Assembly: GCF_002557795.1 (NCBI RefSeq)
Contig: NZ_CP023777.1
Coordinates: forward strand, 4,845,001-4,909,000
Direction: 5' to 3'
Origin: Chitinophaga caeni
GTDB taxonomy: Bacteria > Bacteroidota > Bacteroidia > Chitinophagales > Chitinophagaceae
DNA length: 64,000 nucleotides
Of the stretch, positions 25,486-34,055 are shown piece by piece. Each line of letters starts with the position of its first letter. The stretch's first letter is position 1. A program made the position numbers and the translations under genes. The notes under the pieces were generated by a model. The model searched no databases. It saw only the letters and a program-made list of their open reading frames with translations, and had not been told where the DNA came from.

Positions 25486-26252
25486 AACCCTATTTCTCAT
25501 GATTTGGGTTTTGAATTTTATCTTGATATAACCTGAACCCCCTGCTAGTTCGAGCTTCCAAGCTCGGACTTCCATGCCGTACAACGCTCAACTGATTGAC
25601 TATCGTATTGGGCAGCATTAGAAATCTTACAAATGGTTGTTTATGGTGTGAGGTGGGCGTGCTTTGCCGTTTTCGATACTATTGTTAATGTACTCAATTG
25701 GGCGTGGGTCCGAGCTTGGAAGCTCGAACCAGCAAAGACTCGAACCAGCAACCCTATTTCTCATGTTTTGACTTTTGAATTTTATCTTGATATAACCTGC
25801 CCCCCTGCTAGTTCGAGCTTCCAAGCTCGGACTTCCATGCGGTACAACGCTCAGCTGATTGAGTATCGTATTGGGCAGCATTAGAAATCTTACAAATGGC
25901 TGTTTATGGTGTGAGGTGGGCGTGCTTTTACGTTTTCGATACTATTGTTAATGTACTCAATTGGGCGTGGGTCCGAGCTTGGAAGCTCGAACCAGCAAAG
26001 ACTCGAACCAGCAACCCTATTTCTCATGTTTTGAATTTTGAATTTTATCTTGATATAACCTGACCCCCTGCTAGTTCGAGCTTCCAAGCTCGGACTTCCA
26101 TGCGGTATAACGCTCAGCTGATTGAGTATCGTATTGGGCAGCATCAGAAATCTTACAAATGGTTGTTTATGGTGTGAGGAGGGCGTGCTTTTACGTTTTC
26201 GATACTATTGTAAATGTAAACAATTGGGCGTGGGTCCGAGCTTGGAAGCTCG
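25486..26252. repeat. three tandem copies of a 263-bp palindrome-bounded repeat
   Basis: Each copy holds a perfect 16-base palindromic core CGAGCTTCCAAGCTCG (25551, 25814, 26077) and, about 160 bases later, its reverse complement CGAGCTTGGAAGCTCG (25711, 25974, 26237). Spacing between copies is exactly 263 bases for each landmark. Between the cores the copies are nearly identical. Short frames on both strands (83-84 codons) repeat in register and are by-products. A diverged single copy lies near 1034-1243. Confidence 0.9.
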
Positions 26253-26345
26253 AACCAGCAAGGAACTTGGAAGCTTGAACCAGCAAGGAACTTGGAAGCC
26301 CAAACCAGCAAGGGACTCGAATCAGCAAGGGTCTCGAACCAGAAA
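26253..26345. repeat. short tandem repeats at the edge of the 263-bp array
   Basis: After the last palindrome, AACCAGCAAGGAACTTGGAA-like units of about 25 bases appear twice, then 17-base units AACCAGCAAGGGACTCG-like, fading at about 26345. They look like partial duplications of the palindrome flank. Confidence 0.7.
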
Positions 26346-26461
26346 AGTTTTGGGTATTTATGCAAAGCATGCAAAAAACGAATCCAGGATTCGAACATTT
26401 ATGAGCAAAATCCAAGAATCTCTTGAAAGCCCGGTTCCTCAAATCCGTGAAATCAGTGAAA
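26346..26461. other. spacer between repeats and NUDIX gene
   Basis: About 115 bases with no terminator seen. An open frame running through the repeats into this stretch (26122-26496) is not a credible gene. Confidence 0.4.
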
Positions 26462-27022
26462 TCAGTGACCCAGTTGCATTAGCCGGAGCTTCATAATAGC
26501 AGCAACCGACATGGAATCCGTAATTTCCCCTTTTTGCACCATCTCGTATGCCAAGTCAAATGAAATTTTCATTACATGTAACTCTTCCGTGTCCTCGGGG
26601 CAAGGTTCCAATTGCTGCAAATGACGGGCAAGATATATGATAGCGTACTCATCGCTCACCGAATTAGACAGGTGCATTTCCAGGATCGGTTCCCATTGGC
26701 CTGCCACCAGCCCCGTTTCTTCCAAAAGTTCTCTCTTGGCTGTTTCCAATGTGTCTTCCTGTCCCACTTTACCGCCCCCTTCAGGAATCTCCCAACTGAA
26801 TTGATCTAAAGGAAAACGGTGTTGCCCCACCAGGTAGGTAAATCCCAAATCATCTAATGCGATCACCCCAACTGCCACATTCTTGAAATGCACCACTCCG
26901 TAAATCCCCGGACCACCCTTGGGGTTCAACACCTGGTGCTCGGTAACGCGGATCCAGTTGTTATCATATTTTACCTCGTCGGACAATTTCGTCCAAGGAT
27001 TTTTATGTTGATCTGCCTGCAT
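26462..27022 (-). CDS. NUDIX hydrolase, ADP-ribose pyrophosphatase-like
   Basis: 186 residues. The Nudix box is complete: G, x5, E, x7, REL-LEETGL in the GGGKVGQEDTLETAKRELLE region (about residues 82-105). The N-terminal part, with WIRVTEHQVLNPKGGPGIYGVVHF, matches the ADP-ribose/sugar-nucleotide pyrophosphatase subgroup that removes nucleotide-sugar waste. It is the last gene of a long minus-strand series. A perfect -7 element TAAATTTG (27027-27034, minus strand) just before the ATG suggests it can also be transcribed alone. Confidence 0.88.
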   Translation of the reverse strand: MQADQHKNPWTKLSDEVKYDNNWIRVTEHQVLNPKGGPGIYGVVHFKNVAVGVIALDDLGFTYLVGQHRFPLDQFSWEIPEGGGKVGQEDTLETAKRELLEETGLVAGQWEPILEMHLSNSVSDEYAIIYLARHLQQLEPCPEDTEELHVMKISFDLAYEMVQKGEITDSMSVAAIMKLRLMQLGH

Positions 27023-27070
27023 ACTGCAAATTTACAGGCTATGGAAAGTTTTTCCTAATCGGAAAACCGG

Positions 27071-27511
27071 TTATAGATAGCGGTAATAGGTAAAGAAAGA
27101 TTCATCTTTTCGATACCCGGTAGCTTCATATAATGATTGTGCATTATAGTTATCTGTTGCTGTTTGAAGCATTGTCCACTTGGCCTTCGTTGTATTGGCT
27201 AATCCCTGGGCAGCTTCCAATAAAGCTTTACCTAGCCCTTTCTTACGGAAATTTTCATTTACAAATAAATCATTCAACAACCAGCTTTTCCCCATGCTGA
27301 TGGAGGAAAATATAGGGTACAACTGTGTGAAACCTGCCGCCTTACCGTCTACCGAAGCAAGAAATATAACGCTTTCATTATTCTGAAGCCGGGCAGTTAA
27401 GAATGCCTTAGCAGCGGGCAGGTCATCCTCCTGTTGATAAAAGACCCTGTATTCATTAAATAAAGGCGCTACCAAATCAATGTGCGCTAAGCTCGCTTTG
27501 ATGATTTCCAT
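27071..27511 (-). CDS. GNAT N-acetyltransferase
   Basis: 146 residues with the GNAT acetyl-CoA loop: LLNDLFVNENFRKKGLGKALLEAA (about 79-102), where RKKGLGKA is the Q/RxxGxG/A phosphate-binding motif. LYEATGYRKDESFFTYYRYL closes the fold. The start overlaps the end of the GNAT-DinB gene by 35 bases, so the two are translationally linked. Substrate unknown. Confidence 0.85.
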   Translation of the reverse strand: MEIIKASLAHIDLVAPLFNEYRVFYQQEDDLPAAKAFLTARLQNNESVIFLASVDGKAAGFTQLYPIFSSISMGKSWLLNDLFVNENFRKKGLGKALLEAAQGLANTTKAKWTMLQTATDNYNAQSLYEATGYRKDESFFTYYRYL

Positions 27512-28451
27512 AAATAGCCATTATTTGATCTAAATGATGCTGGAGATGCGCCCGGTAATCTGAAATAACGAACATCAGGTTTACAGGTTCACGATCACCG
27601 ATTAAAATAGTTTTGTCTAAACTTTCCAATGGCAGTTTTTTCCATACAGATAAAACCTGTTGATTCAATCGCCACCAAAGTTCATATGTTTGTTTCCATT
27701 CCTGGCATTGATACTGTTGAGCATTAACCCAATTATTTTGTTCATATGTAGGTACCTCCACTCTTTCCTGCCATTGCGATAAGATAAATCTAGGCAAATT
27801 ATTGATAGCAGAATCAATTAAATGACCTAAAATTTGTTGTATGCTCCACTTCCCTTCCGCCGGGTACAATTTCACGATACCTATTGGCATAGCAGCTAAC
27901 TTGGGATAGATATCGTCTAAAACCATGGTTAAGTTTTGTATTTCCTCACCTAAAGGATGCGGTTCCAATTCAATCTCCATAATAATGTTACAACGTTCAT
28001 AATGAACCCCTCCTTCCGGTTTTATTTCCTTGAAACCAAGTTTGCGGTACATATTGATTGCCGGTTCTAAAACCGTATTAGAATATAAAACCATCTTTTT
28101 ATATCCTTGCGCGACAGCCTGTTCCATGATCCTTTTAGATAACAACCATCCTAATTTTTTCCCTCGTAGGCTTTCATCTACCCCTAACTTGGTCATTTCA
28201 ACCGTTTCGTCATCAATAGGCATCAAGGCTACCGTCCCGGCGATGACACCATCGTACTTGATAAAGAGGATATAACCACCGGGATTGAGAATATAGGTTT
28301 CCGGTTGTTCCAAAACCTGTTTATCAAATTCTTCCATGTAGAAAAACTGCTCGATCCATACCCGGTTCAATTTTTCAAAATAAGGCGCTAGTTCCCTTGA
28401 ATATGGGACGAACTCAATGCTCTGATTCGATGGCCAATTTTGCTGATTCAT
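27477..28451 (-). CDS. GNAT acetyltransferase fused to DinB domain
   Basis: The ATG at 28451 (MNQQNWPSN) gives 324 residues; a start ten codons upstream (28481) is possible. Residues 1-155 form a GNAT domain, with LGVDESLRGKKLGWLLSKRIME containing the acyl-CoA loop RGKKLG and the typical NMYRKLGFKE. From about 165 on a DinB_2-like four-helix domain follows, with WSIQQILGHLIDSAINN (His near 222) and DYRAHLQHHLDQI near the end (His cluster). Two activities in one chain suggest that modification and thiol/metal chemistry act on one compound, but this is inference. It overlaps genes at both ends (38 bases with the EamA gene). Confidence 0.8.
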   Translation of the reverse strand: MNQQNWPSNQSIEFVPYSRELAPYFEKLNRVWIEQFFYMEEFDKQVLEQPETYILNPGGYILFIKYDGVIAGTVALMPIDDETVEMTKLGVDESLRGKKLGWLLSKRIMEQAVAQGYKKMVLYSNTVLEPAINMYRKLGFKEIKPEGGVHYERCNIIMEIELEPHPLGEEIQNLTMVLDDIYPKLAAMPIGIVKLYPAEGKWSIQQILGHLIDSAINNLPRFILSQWQERVEVPTYEQNNWVNAQQYQCQEWKQTYELWWRLNQQVLSVWKKLPLESLDKTILIGDREPVNLMFVISDYRAHLQHHLDQIMAIYGNHQSELSAH

Positions 28452-29352
28452 GTTGTAACTTTTTTTGTTTACTGTAAGCACTATTCACTAGGTAAACCCC
28501 GGCTAATGTTACCAAGCAGGATGTTCCCACGATCCAGTTCAGGTGCTCATCCAGGATAATATAACCCAAGATAATCGCAACAACAGGGTTTACATACGCA
28601 TAGATCGATACTTGTGATGGCGGTAGCGTATTCAAGGCATAAACATACGCCGAGAAAGACAGCAAGGAACCGATAAATACCAGGTATAAAAGACTGGTCC
28701 ACAATTCCATAGTAAAGCTTGATGTGGCATAACTTTCACCCATTAAATAAGAGATAATAACCATCACGATACCACTAAAAAACATCTGGTAGGCCGCGCT
28801 GTACATGGCATTAATTTTCAAGGCCCACTTTGCTGTCAATACGGAGCCGAATGCCCAGAATAGACAGCCGAGGAAAACGAGTACCAAGCCGAACTGGAAC
28901 TCCGGTTTTAATATATCCTGCAAATAGTCATAAAATATCCCTACGACTCCCACGAAACCGATTATCATGCCTATGATAACCTTGGCAGAAATCTTTGATT
29001 TGCTGATCATAAAATAACTGAATATCGTGATCCAGATCGGTACGGTGGCCGCCACGATGGCACCTAGGCCGCTGGGTACAAACTTCATCGCCCAGGTCAT
29101 TAACCCGTTACTGCCGCACAACATGATGACACCGATAATAAATAGTTTCGATAACATAGCCCTGCCGGGAATTTTATATCCTTTTATCAAGAAAACAGCT
29201 AGCAATATTACCCCGGCTATTGTTTGCCTCGTACCGGCCAGCAACATCCCGTGCATATATTCAACACCGATATGGGAAGCCAAATATGTTGTTCCCCAAA
29301 AGATACTTACGATGACCAAGGCCGCATAAGGCAAAAATTTTTGATTTTTCAT
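28414..29352 (-). CDS. EamA/DMT-family exporter
   Basis: 312 residues with ten predicted membrane helices in two EamA repeats. ALVIVSIFWGTTYLASHIGVEY opens the first; FLGCLFWAFGSVLTAKWA and SLLSFSAYVYALNTLPPSQVSIYAYVNPVVAIILG belong to the second. These are hallmarks of RhaT/YdcZ-like drug/metabolite exporters, often amino-acid or metabolite efflux. It sits between acetyltransferase genes and downstream of a decarboxylase, so it might export a modified amine or amino acid. Confidence 0.9.
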   Translation of the reverse strand: MKNQKFLPYAALVIVSIFWGTTYLASHIGVEYMHGMLLAGTRQTIAGVILLAVFLIKGYKIPGRAMLSKLFIIGVIMLCGSNGLMTWAMKFVPSGLGAIVAATVPIWITIFSYFMISKSKISAKVIIGMIIGFVGVVGIFYDYLQDILKPEFQFGLVLVFLGCLFWAFGSVLTAKWALKINAMYSAAYQMFFSGIVMVIISYLMGESYATSSFTMELWTSLLYLVFIGSLLSFSAYVYALNTLPPSQVSIYAYVNPVVAIILGYIILDEHLNWIVGTSCLVTLAGVYLVNSAYSKQKKLQHESAKLAIESEH

Positions 29353-29389
29353 TGGAGCGTTCGATTAAACGGTAGATTCTTTATATTGC

Positions 29390-29836
29390 TTATAAATCCT
29401 TCTGTATATGGAAACCTATGATGGAGAAACCTTCCCTGTAGTAAAAACGGTGCGCGTCCTTATTGGAAACATAGGCATCCAGCATAATACATTTACATGA
29501 TTCTTGCTTCGCCTTCCGTTCCATCCACCTACAAAGAATTTTACCAATTCCCTTGGATCGAAAAGCTGCTGCGACGATCACGTTATCCATCTCGATATAT
29601 TTACCAGAATACAATTTTGTATTGATCCAAAAGCCACTCACACCCACAGGCGCTCCCTGATCATTATACACCGCCACTTGCTTATAATGATTTCCTATCA
29701 TGGCAGGCAATAATGATTCGTAATATTCCCGGGACATCTTGGGATTTAATAAACGGATCAATTCGAAGTTGGCCGCCATTTCATCGAAAGTCGATAATTC
29801 CTTGATAGTAAATGCACTTTCTAAATTCGTATTCAT
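29390..29836 (-). CDS. GNAT N-acetyltransferase
   Basis: 148 residues. MDNVIVAAAFRSKGIGKILCRWMERKA (about 83-109) contains the acetyl-CoA loop RSKGIG, and DAHRFYYREGFSIIGFH forms the last strand and helix. It lies 37 bases upstream of the EamA exporter gene and 94 bases behind the decarboxylase, all on the same strand. Substrate unknown. Confidence 0.85.
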   Translation of the reverse strand: MNTNLESAFTIKELSTFDEMAANFELIRLLNPKMSREYYESLLPAMIGNHYKQVAVYNDQGAPVGVSGFWINTKLYSGKYIEMDNVIVAAAFRSKGIGKILCRWMERKAKQESCKCIMLDAYVSNKDAHRFYYREGFSIIGFHIQKDL

Positions 29837-29930
29837 TTGTATGCGTATTAAACATGGATCGAGGAAAATGACGGCAGGTAGAAACCTCCCGTATTAATAT
29901 CAACCTTATATCTTAGTTTCCTAAGATTAT

Positions 29931-31328
29931 CTATAACTGTTCTAATGCCTTTTCTAAAGCTCCCTGCAACCTTTCCAAATCTTTAGCAGATGTACGCCAG
30001 TTTACGAATGCCGCACGTATGGCCGGGCTGCCATTATAGAAACTTGGCGTCAAGAACACTTCTCCACCTACATGAAGATTTGTTAAAAACCGTTTCGTGA
30101 CTTCACCGGGATTATCACTTGGAATGTTTACAGCAAAGCAGACTACGTTTAAGTGCACCGGTGCTAATAATTTAAAGTTGGGATGCCGCTCAATGAACTG
30201 TCCGAACTGTTTAGCCCAGGCAATATTTTGGTCTACTAAATCTGAAAAACCATCTTTGCCATAAGCCATACAACTAAACCAAATCGGCAATGCCCTCAAT
30301 CGGCGCGAGTTTTCAGGGCCGTAGTTGATGAAATTAAAATTTACCGCCGGATCACCAAGATAGGCTGCGCCCGGGTTTTGAAATACCCGTAATTGCAAAT
30401 CCCGGTGTTTCGTGAATACCGCGGCGCCATCATAGGGGATATTCATCCACTTATGTCCATCGATCGTGATACTATCTACCCCTGCCCAACCATTCATAAG
30501 GTGTGCATAGCTATCCGAACAAGCTGCAAAGCCTCCGAATGCCGCATCTAAATGTATATATAATTGATGCCGGGCTTTCAATGCGACTAATGCCACGAGA
30601 TCATCAAAGTCTGCCGTATTTACCGTTCCGGCGCTGGCAATAAATACATGCGGGCGACCGGGATGTTGCTCCAAATACTGCTCCAAGGCATTTACATCTA
30701 CCGCTTCCCTACCGGGTAATACCGGAATTTTACGGACATGCTTCCTCCCGATGCCAAGCATTGAAATCGCTTTATATGAGCTAGAATGTGCTTGACATGT
30801 TAATATTTCAAATGCAGGCAAAACGCTAGTCCCCTCTTCGCTGATGACAACACCCTGCTGTTCTCCCCACCATTCTCTCGCTACGGCCAAACCTGTAAAA
30901 TTAGCCATGGTAGCACCTGTTACTAAAGTCCCTTGAAAGGAAGGCGGAATGCTGAATAAGCGATGCAAGCATGCTATCGCCGCCCGATCAACTTGGAATG
31001 AAACGGATAAAACATCTGTCGCGTTCATATCTAGCACGCTGGTCAACCAGTCTGCCATCAATGCTGCCGGGCTATTGCCCCCGGTAACGAAGCCGAGGTA
31101 CCGCCCGGAGGTGTTAGCCGTAATATACTCACCGTACGTTTCCATGAAAAGATTCCATGCCGATAATGCGCCGGTCCCGGAACGCGGGATCTCTGCCGCA
31201 TCAATTCCCGGCACTTCCTTTACTACGGGCAACTGTTCCAAATCTTTCAAAAATTGTTTACTCCATTCTTGTACAGTTTGTAATACCTCGTCTAATCGAT
31301 CGGAGTCTTGATGAAATACTTCTAACAT
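29931..31328 (-). CDS. group II PLP-dependent decarboxylase
   Basis: 465 residues, typical of the aromatic-amino-acid/glutamate decarboxylase group. TGATMANFTGLAVARE (137-152), SAGTVNTADFDD (232-243), HLDAAFGGFA (259-268) with the PLP-binding Asp261, and SITIDGHKWMNIPYDG with the Schiff-base Lys293 are the expected motifs. It would make an amine from an amino acid; side-chain preference cannot be decided from sequence. It sits upstream of GNAT and EamA genes and within reach of a MocR-type PLP regulator, consistent with an amine/amino-acid detoxification set. Confidence 0.88.
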   Translation of the reverse strand: MLEVFHQDSDRLDEVLQTVQEWSKQFLKDLEQLPVVKEVPGIDAAEIPRSGTGALSAWNLFMETYGEYITANTSGRYLGFVTGGNSPAALMADWLTSVLDMNATDVLSVSFQVDRAAIACLHRLFSIPPSFQGTLVTGATMANFTGLAVAREWWGEQQGVVISEEGTSVLPAFEILTCQAHSSSYKAISMLGIGRKHVRKIPVLPGREAVDVNALEQYLEQHPGRPHVFIASAGTVNTADFDDLVALVALKARHQLYIHLDAAFGGFAACSDSYAHLMNGWAGVDSITIDGHKWMNIPYDGAAVFTKHRDLQLRVFQNPGAAYLGDPAVNFNFINYGPENSRRLRALPIWFSCMAYGKDGFSDLVDQNIAWAKQFGQFIERHPNFKLLAPVHLNVVCFAVNIPSDNPGEVTKRFLTNLHVGGEVFLTPSFYNGSPAIRAAFVNWRTSAKDLERLQGALEKALEQL

Positions 31329-31433
31329 GGATAACTAATTGACATCTTACATTGACAGGTCAAATTTCCAACTATTTCTAATAAAAAAACAGATGCAGTT
31401 TTGTTTATTTTAACCATATCAGATGAAAAAACA

Positions 31434-31928
31434 TCAGAAGAGTGTACGGACACCGAACCGGTGCTTTTTTTCATGCTCTAACAACCACTTTTTCCTAGCC
31501 AAGCCACCGCCGAAGCCGATTAAGTCTTGGTTAGAGCCAATGACCCGGTGACATGGAACCATGATAACGATCGGGTTCTTACCATTCGTTGTACCTACCG
31601 CGCGGATGCTCTTGGGGTTCCCTAAAATCTGCGATTGCTTTCCGTAGGAGATGGTGCTACCATAGGGGATATCGCGCAAAATACTCCAAACTTGCACCTG
31701 GAAATCCGTTCCCTGTAACGCTAACGGTGTTCGAAATGCCTCCATCGAACCATTGAAATAAGCTGTAAGTTCCTGTACTGCACTTGCCAATATTGGATGT
31801 TCGAGACTTTCTTTGCTTAACTCCTTCATGTCATCCTCAAACCATAACCTCAAAATTGCATGGTCATTAGCCGTTATACCTAAAACCCCAACAGGTGAAT
31901 CAATATATATGGTAGCTAGCGTTTCCAA
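31434..31928 (-). CDS. ogt: methylated-DNA-protein-cysteine methyltransferase
   Basis: 164 residues. The active-site motif VPCHRVIGSN with acceptor Cys126, the preceding helix-turn-helix region IPYGSTISYGKQSQILG (about 88-104), the Asn/Arg finger region SIRAVGTTNGKNP, and GFGGGLARKKWLLEHE at the end are all intact. It repairs O6-alkylguanine by irreversible transfer to the Cys. It starts 26 bases after the DinB gene. Ogt or AdaB naming is equally acceptable. Confidence 0.93.
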   Translation of the reverse strand: METLATIYIDSPVGVLGITANDHAILRLWFEDDMKELSKESLEHPILASAVQELTAYFNGSMEAFRTPLALQGTDFQVQVWSILRDIPYGSTISYGKQSQILGNPKSIRAVGTTNGKNPIVIMVPCHRVIGSNQDLIGFGGGLARKKWLLEHEKKHRFGVRTLF

Positions 31929-31954
31929 AATAGGTTAAATTATTTTAATCTCGA

Positions 31955-32422
31955 TTATGAAAGTGGTTGTGCCAATAACCGGTACATGGTAAACATATGA
32001 TGCGATTCGTGCAAGATAAAGAACTCCGTCCAACCCAGGATGGATAAGTTCCCATAAACGGGATGGGCGCCCTTCCTGGCAAATTCAGCAGGGCTTAAAG
32101 ACCCGATTAAATTCAACACCTGTTCCCTGCCCTTTTTCATTTCAAGGATCACTTCTTCCAGCGGAAGATCTATTAAACCTGCAAATAGCGGATCGGTATC
32201 TGCTTGGTAAGGAAGTATTGCCGGATCAGGTTGTGTTAATATCAATTGCATCCTTTCCAAGAATACCGGTTGGTAACTGACCAGGTGGGCCAGGTTTTCT
32301 TGAACGGTCCATTTCCCTGGTACGATGCGTGTCTTCAATATGGATGCCGGGACATTTTCCAATTTATCGATAAGCGCTAAATGCTGGTTTTCAAGCCTTG
32401 ACTGCAATGATGGATGTAGCAT
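31955..32422 (-). CDS. DinB-family protein
   Basis: The ATG at 32422 (MLHPSLQSR) gives 155 residues; the longer frame to 32590 adds a non-homologous hydrophobic stretch crossing the promoter. GKWTVQENLAHLVSYQ gives His46, and FFILHESHHMFTMYRLL gives His138, His141 and His142, the usual metal site. It heads the minus-strand set opposite the MocR regulator and is followed closely by ogt, so a role in damage or electrophile response is possible. Confidence 0.82.
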   Translation of the reverse strand: MLHPSLQSRLENQHLALIDKLENVPASILKTRIVPGKWTVQENLAHLVSYQPVFLERMQLILTQPDPAILPYQADTDPLFAGLIDLPLEEVILEMKKGREQVLNLIGSLSPAEFARKGAHPVYGNLSILGWTEFFILHESHHMFTMYRLLAQPLS

Positions 32423-32476
32423 GGTACTTAATTTATGTTCTCTTATAATTACGATCAATGATAAAATTCCTCGGGC

Positions 32477-32484
32477 TAAAGATA
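32477..32484 (-). promoter_or_regulatory. possible -7 element for the dinB-ogt set
   Basis: Minus-strand TATCTTTA, one mismatch from TAnnTTTG, 55 bases before the ATG at 32422. A TTTG lies 16 bases upstream, slightly too close. Weak candidate. Confidence 0.3.
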
Positions 32485-32523
32485 CAGTTTCCAGCCAAAA
32501 CAAACAGATTTCAAAATAGAATA

Positions 32524-32555
32524 TTTGACCGATACAGATCTGGATCGTATTTTTG
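32524..32555 (+). promoter_or_regulatory. promoter of the MocR-type regulator
   Basis: TTTG (32524-32527), 20 bases, TATTTTTG (32548-32555): good fit to the Bacteroidota consensus. It leaves a leader of about 75 bases to the ATG at 32637. Confidence 0.65.
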
Positions 32556-32636
32556 GCTTTACAAGGATAGTCCATCCCGGCTAGTAACAAGATTCAGTAG
32601 AAGGACCGGTAGCTGGTTGATGAAAATTATTTTACC

Positions 32637-34055
32637 ATGGCAGAACATTTATACTTACAGGTTGCAGAAAGGATCGAGCAATTGATCGAAAAGGAAGTGA
32701 TCAAGATCGGCTCCAAGTTACCTTCGGTGAGAACGTTGAGCAAGGAAAACGGCATCAGTATCAGTACTGCCTTCCAAGCTTATTATCACCTTGAGAATAA
32801 AGGACTGATAGAACCCCGGCCCAAGTCGGGTTATTATGTTAAGTTTTCCAGTAAGCATTTGCCTGCTATACCGAAAACCTGTCAACCCGTAAAGAAAGCG
32901 ACGGAAGTTTCTGCCAGCGAGATGATCATCGAGGTATTTCATAATATGACCAGCCCGATGATTGCCCGCTTTTCGGTAGCAGCGCCGCCTGTTTCCTTAC
33001 TGCCGGCGGCCAAGCTAAATAAATCCATGATTCAAGCGATCCGCCAATCTGCTAACTCCGGCTTGGATTACGAGCAACTACCCGGGAATGAAAATCTCCG
33101 CAAACAAATCGCGAGGCAATCGATCAACTGGGGCGGGGTGTTGTCTGAAGATGATATTATCATTACATCAGGTTGCATGGATGCACTTACTTTATGCCTT
33201 TCCGCCACTACCCAACCCGGCGATGTGATTGCCCTGGAAAGCCCCGCGTATTGCGGCGCTTTTCAATTGGCAGAAAGCTTGGGATTAAAGGTTCTCGAAA
33301 TACCAACCGATCCCGAATCCGGTGTTGACATAGCTTACTTGGATAAAGCCATACCCAAGTTCAAAATAAAGGCTTGCCTGTTTGTACCTAATTTTAATAA
33401 TCCCCTGGGGGCGCTCATGCCGGAACAGAATAAGAAAGCCCTGGTGGAGATCATCAACAAATATAATATCGCGTTGATCGAAGATGATATTTACGGTGAC
33501 TTATATTTTGGGAAACAACGCCCCAGCAATTTAAAATGCTATGATACGGAAGGAAATATATTGCTATGCAATTCCTTCTCAAAGTCCATTGCACCGGGTT
33601 ACCGCGTGGGTTGGACGGCACCGGGAAAATACCACGAAAAAGTGCTGCGCCTAAAATTAAACCACTCCATCGCTACGGCTACATTGCCACAAGCGGCAAT
33701 CGGTCACTTCCTAGAGAAAGGTCGTTACGAACACCATTTACGCAATATGCGGAAAGCCCTACATACGCAATGCTTACGTTACCAGCAAGCTGTTTTGGAA
33801 TATTTCCCGGCAGATACGAAGATGTCGCGGCCACAAGGTGGTTATGTTTTTTGGACCGAAGTAAACCCGAAGGTAAATACTTTCGAATTATATGAAAAAG
33901 CGCTCAAGAAAAAAATCAGCATCGCGCCAGGCAGGATATTCAGCTTACAGGATCGCTATCTCAATTGTTTACGATTGAGCCATGGACAACCTTTTACCAA
34001 GGAGATAGATGATTCACTAAGGATTTTAGGCAAACTCGTTCATCAAATGAGCTAA
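32637..34055 (+). CDS. MocR-family GntR-HTH/aminotransferase regulator
   Basis: 472 residues. The N-terminal GntR winged helix (YLQVAERIEQLIEKE, KLPSVRTLSKENGIS, ENKGLIEPRPKSGYYV; 1-70) is joined to a class I aminotransferase-like domain. The latter has NFNNPLGALM (252-261), EDDIYGDLYF (282-291), Lys316 in NSFSKSIAPGYRVGW and a C-terminal LRLSHG. MocR proteins sense PLP or PLP-amino-acid adducts and commonly control adjacent transport or PLP genes. The divergent dinB-ogt-decarboxylase-EamA series is the natural target. It overlaps the convergent ABC permease stop by 4 bases. Confidence 0.9.
   Translation: MAEHLYLQVAERIEQLIEKEVIKIGSKLPSVRTLSKENGISISTAFQAYYHLENKGLIEPRPKSGYYVKFSSKHLPAIPKTCQPVKKATEVSASEMIIEVFHNMTSPMIARFSVAAPPVSLLPAAKLNKSMIQAIRQSANSGLDYEQLPGNENLRKQIARQSINWGGVLSEDDIIITSGCMDALTLCLSATTQPGDVIALESPAYCGAFQLAESLGLKVLEIPTDPESGVDIAYLDKAIPKFKIKACLFVPNFNNPLGALMPEQNKKALVEIINKYNIALIEDDIYGDLYFGKQRPSNLKCYDTEGNILLCNSFSKSIAPGYRVGWTAPGKYHEKVLRLKLNHSIATATLPQAAIGHFLEKGRYEHHLRNMRKALHTQCLRYQQAVLEYFPADTKMSRPQGGYVFWTEVNPKVNTFELYEKALKKKISIAPGRIFSLQDRYLNCLRLSHGQPFTKEIDDSLRILGKLVHQMS

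Noticed and set aside
25627..26496. Repeated frames of 81-124 codons in the array, and the possibility of a CRISPR array
   Set aside because: Frames repeat with the 263-bp unit on both strands and show no protein features. Unit length and near-identical bodies exclude a CRISPR (no short repeats with unique spacers).
32423..32590. N-terminal extension of the second DinB protein
   Set aside because: The extension crosses the divergent promoter region and is unlike DinB N-termini.
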